Shown piece by piece: positions 9,451 through 12,305 of a stretch of 12,305 nucleotides of DNA. The notes beneath the pieces are model-generated. The model did not search any database. It was not told where the DNA came from and saw nothing but the letters and a program-made list of their open reading frames with translations. A program made the position numbers and the translations under genes. Origin of the DNA: Conidiobolus incongruus B7586 (Eukaryota; Entomophthoromycota; Entomophthoromycetes; Entomophthorales; Conidiobolaceae). Within the stretch, counting starts at the first letter, position 1. Each line of letters starts with the position of its first letter. The stretch lies in the NCBI GenBank assembly GCA_000697335.1, contig JNEM01010371.1, positions 1 to 12,305 of the forward strand, in the 5' to 3' direction.

Positions 9451-11128
9451 TTAATTAGTTTCATCTATTTTTCTTTTACCATTTGAAACTTTCAAAATTG
9501 AATCATTTTCAATAGTTGTGATGAGATTAATTGGTTCTTTTGCCTCAGCTGCCTTAGAATTAGAAGAAGCTTGAATGGATTCAGATGTATTAGCTGATTC
9601 AGCCTTATCGGAATCTTTGGCAGTATCATTTTGAGTTGCATTCTTCTTATTCAATTCTTGAAGAATTTTGTTTTTAGATTCATTGACTCCTGGTGGTGGT
9701 CGGATGTAAGATTGAGCAATCCAATAGGGCAGTTTTTTATAACCTTTTTCATCAAGGCTATAATCAATTGGTTCGGTATGCTTAGAAGCAACTTCCTAAA
9801 TAAACATGTTAATTGAAATAAAATCAAAATTAAAATGTATTATGCCTACCTTTAATTTTTCATTAAGGGTTTTGACAACTTGCTCGTATTCTACTAAACC
9901 TTTAGCTTGAGCTAATTGATCACGAATATCAGTGTGAATAGATAAACTAGATTGAGTTATTTGATTAGTGCACGATACTATAGAGATATGTATAGTAAAT
10001 ACTTACCATTGCTTATAGAGTTTAAATAAATGTGCTTTTATGTAGCTATTCTTATTAGAATATTCGTATTTTTTACATAGTTCGATATATTCTTCACCCA
10101 AAACCCATAAAGGTAATTCTTTGCCGCTAAATAAAGCTGGATTGTAAAGATTAGCTTCGGCGGACATAACTCCCTCGACACCAGTTTGCTCCATACATCT
10201 GGCAATGTCTTCGTGGTATAAAATATTCCCATTGGCAAAAACTGGAATATTGACGGCTTCTTTAACTCTCTTAATTTGTTCCCAATCAGCCAATCCAGTA
10301 TTATGACCCTTTTGTTCTCTAAGTCTACCATGAACAGTTAGAAGCTAAATAAATGCAATTAATGATATTGTTTGTATTGAATAGTAATAATTAAGAATAC
10401 CTGACAACCAGCATTTTCTAACATTTTAGCATATCGAATGGTCTTTTCAACATCCGGGAAAATTCTGATTTTACAAGTGACAGGAACAGCCAAATTTTCA
10501 TCCAAAATGCGAACTAGTAAAAACTGTTAATATAGTCAAAACATATATAAAATAAAATCTTACCCATTTTTTCAATCAATTCCCACTCATCCTGTAAATA
10601 AGAACCATAGTGACCTCTTTTAGCAATATGTTGAGGACATCCTAAGTTAATATCAACAGCATCGCATTCTGTTTCAACAAGTTTAGCAGCTCTTAGAAGT
10701 TCATCAGGATTATTGGAACAGAACTTAAGGACAAAAATGTAAGTGAATATTATTTTCATGAAATTGATAAATTACTTGAACAATTAAAGGACGATCTTCA
10801 GGAATTGTATGCCATACTTCTTTTTTGTAACTAGAATTATTAGGATCTCCAAACATTCTAGCATGAAACATTGGAGTATAGCATAATTCAGCATTGTATT
10901 TTCTTGATAGCATTCTCCATGTCTTATATAAATAATTAATTTTTAGGCTATAAAATATATTAGGCTAATTACCAATTCAGATTGATCAACCTAAAACAAT
11001 GTTAATATAATGAAATACATCCTTAACATAAAACATACCATAGGAGCAACCACATATTTAGCTGATTTTAAAGTATTTTTCCAAAAATCGAAGCCTTTTA
11101 ATTTAGTAGGAATATTATTGACAGTCAT
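9451..11128 (-). CDS. DUS1: tRNA-dihydrouridine(16/17) synthase, Dus1 type
   Basis: FMN-dependent, NAD(P)H-using enzyme reducing U16/U17 in the D-loop of cytosolic tRNAs. Minus-strand exons: 11128-11039, 10990-10973, 10922-10776, 10723-10564, 10513-10401, 10344-10007, 9946-9850, 9795-9451. Seven GT-AG introns of 48-60 bp; 435 aa, near yeast Dus1 and human DUS1L. TIM-barrel landmarks in order: YVVAPMVDQSELTWRMLSR (25-43), [11 protein letters not shown] with catalytic Cys114, [21 protein letters not shown] with Lys153, LLTVHGR with His181, PVFANGNI (FMN phosphate loop), and [11 protein letters not shown]. The C-terminal helical part has AHLFKL and IHTDIRDQL, then [11 protein letters not shown] at 344-354 as in fungal Dus1. 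The last 75 residues are a polar N/S/A/K-rich tail ending in a basic GKRKIDETN. The ATG follows an in-frame TAA. Exon 2 is only 18 nt. Confidence 0.96.
9964..9968 (-). promoter_or_regulatory. DUS1: branch-point sequence CTAAT in DUS1 intron 6
   Basis: GCACTAATCA lies about 18 nt upstream of the acceptor at 9947-9948 and after a decoy CTATAG. It is the clearest fungal-type branch site among the 17 introns. Similar CTAAT or CTGAT/CTTAAT words occur in several others. Confidence 0.5.
10973..10990 (-). other. DUS1: 18-nt microexon of DUS1
   Basis: Exon 2 encodes exactly VDQSEL, in phase 0 on both sides, between introns of 48 bp (10991-11038) and 50 bp (10923-10972). TTTTAG precedes it and GTAATT follows. 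The six residues belong to the conserved PMVDQSEL(A/T)WR segment next to the flavin, so skipping it would keep frame but should destroy the active site. Confidence 0.9.
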
Positions 11129-11342
11129 CTTATATTAATTTAACTATTCTATACCAAATTGAAGGAGATTCCTGATAATCAATTATATAATAAATTTAAA
11201 TTGTTTTTTAAATTATGGGTAATTTGAAAAATAACAAATTTGCTGAATGAGATGCAAAGATTCGTGCCATTTATATCATTTCATGATTAAATCTAATTTT
11301 ACTGATGCTATTGGATACATTCAAGCACTCTAGGAATCATCT

Positions 11343-11356
11343 ATATCATATGATAT
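11343..11356. repeat. perfect 14-bp palindrome
   Basis: ATATCATATGATAT is its own reverse complement, about 215 bp upstream of the DUS1 ATG. It could be a dimer-binding operator-like site, or chance in A+T-rich DNA. No second copy was noticed in the window. Confidence 0.35.
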
Positions 11357-12250
11357 CAGTGACAATTTTTCTATTCAATCACTAAGTATATGATCTTTAA
11401 ATTTGAGCCTTTTGCTTCTAATCAATTAACAATAATTGAGCTCTGTGTTAATTGTACCCAAATTCGTACCACATTTACATTAGATATTTGTTAATAGTTT
11501 TTTAAGTGATATTTAGACTGATATCTTAAAAAATTTTAATTATCCATATTATTCAAAGAATATTATAATGTTGATTGCTAAGTTTATATTAAATATTAGA
11601 TTTGTCAAATAATTAACTATTCATAGTAAATCATATTAAAAGCTTTGAGTGACTCTTTATTGATAATTCTAGATAATAATATATTAAAATATAGATTAAA
11701 TTTTTAAAATCAACATTTGGGCTTGAAATTTATGACCCAAAACTAATTATCAAATATTAAACAAAAATCATATTTTTCAATTTGATAGAATTTAACCTCA
11801 ACATAAAAATATTAAATTTTAATCACTGTATTCTAGGTTGGTTGAATTTAAATCTAAAATAGAAATTAAATATATGAGTTTATATATTTTTGCAAAATAT
11901 ATTTAAATCAAAAATTTTTAATAAATAAATATTTGATATTTAGTATGTTCCATATAAATTAACTTAATATTTTAATATGATTTAATTTATTACTTTATAA
12001 TATAGATATATATTTAAAGAAACAAACAAAATATAATAAACTATCTTAATATCTATATGGAGATAATAATTTTCAAATAATCAAAACATTACTATATAAA
12101 TAGTTATTTATTAAATTTTCATTATTATATATATAATAGATAGAATTATATTGCTAAGTCTTTTAAATAATGTTTTTATTTAGCTTAGATAATATATTAT
12201 AGTGTTTTAATAATATTTTAAGATATTATTAATATAATATATTAAATTAT

Positions 12251-12265
12251 AATATATATATATAA
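12251..12265. repeat. TA-rich simple sequence
   Basis: Alternating A/T tract in the near-pure A+T right end of the window, similar to the tract at 1-27. Confidence 0.6.
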
Positions 12266-12305
12266 CTTTATTATATATTTATTATGAATATTTAATAAAA
12301 TTTAA

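Larger units (their letters stand above)
11129..12305. other. A+T-rich spacer upstream of DUS1
   Basis: Contains the DUS1 promoter (a TTATATAATT word lies roughly 70 bp before the ATG on the minus strand, weak). Bases about 11220-11480 are a little less A+T-biased but hold no recognisable gene. A 16-codon plus-strand frame from 11284 has protein-like composition, with a further open stretch after its stop, but nothing I can name. From about 11500 the sequence is nearly pure A+T to the window end. Confidence 0.6.

Noticed and set aside
11284-11400. Plus-strand frame with protein-like words (NFTDAIGYIQAL, then a further open stretch after its stop), possibly a decayed gene
   Set aside because: Too short and unrecognised; no homology that I can recall, so no pseudogene call.

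Overview
The window is a stretch of nuclear DNA from a very A+T-rich eukaryote. It holds three complete, intron-containing, conserved protein genes separated by extremely A+T-rich spacers. Seventeen introns can be placed by reading frame and protein similarity. All are GT-AG and short (48-78 bp), all three genes end in TAA, and the standard code fits throughout. The protein sequences and tiny introns best suit a fungus, probably an early-diverging one such as the A+T-rich Mucoromycota/Glomeromycotina or Zoopagomycota. That lineage call is inference; an amoebozoan is not excluded.

Layout: (1) bases 1-966, spacer that includes the 3' UTR of the first gene; (2) 967-2484, minus strand, the B55/PR55 regulatory B subunit of protein phosphatase 2A, four exons, 438 aa; (3) 2485-6551, a roughly 4 kb gene-poor spacer between two divergent genes, with one less A+T-biased island near 5030-5165; (4) 6552-8586, plus strand, a ZNF277-type C2H2 zinc-finger protein, eight exons, 555 aa; (5) 8587-9450, the shared 3' side of two convergent genes; (6) 9451-11128, minus strand, cytosolic tRNA-dihydrouridine synthase DUS1, eight exons including an 18-nt microexon, 435 aa; (7) 11129-12305, A+T-rich upstream spacer.

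The three genes do not form an operon or a known pathway together: one sets PP2A substrate choice, one is a zinc-finger protein whose animal relative binds the ribosomal protein uS5 and has nuclear roles, and one modifies U16/U17 of tRNA. I see no intact transposon, virus-derived element, CRISPR array, rRNA or tRNA.

The most noteworthy points are a zinc finger in the ZNF277-like protein that has lost all four metal ligands while keeping its exact spacing, a neighbouring finger converted to CCHC, the DUS1 microexon that carries the conserved VDQSEL motif, and a promoter-like 13-mer of the ZNF277 gene repeated in the middle of the gene-poor spacer. I did not find convincing evidence of a novel multi-gene system.
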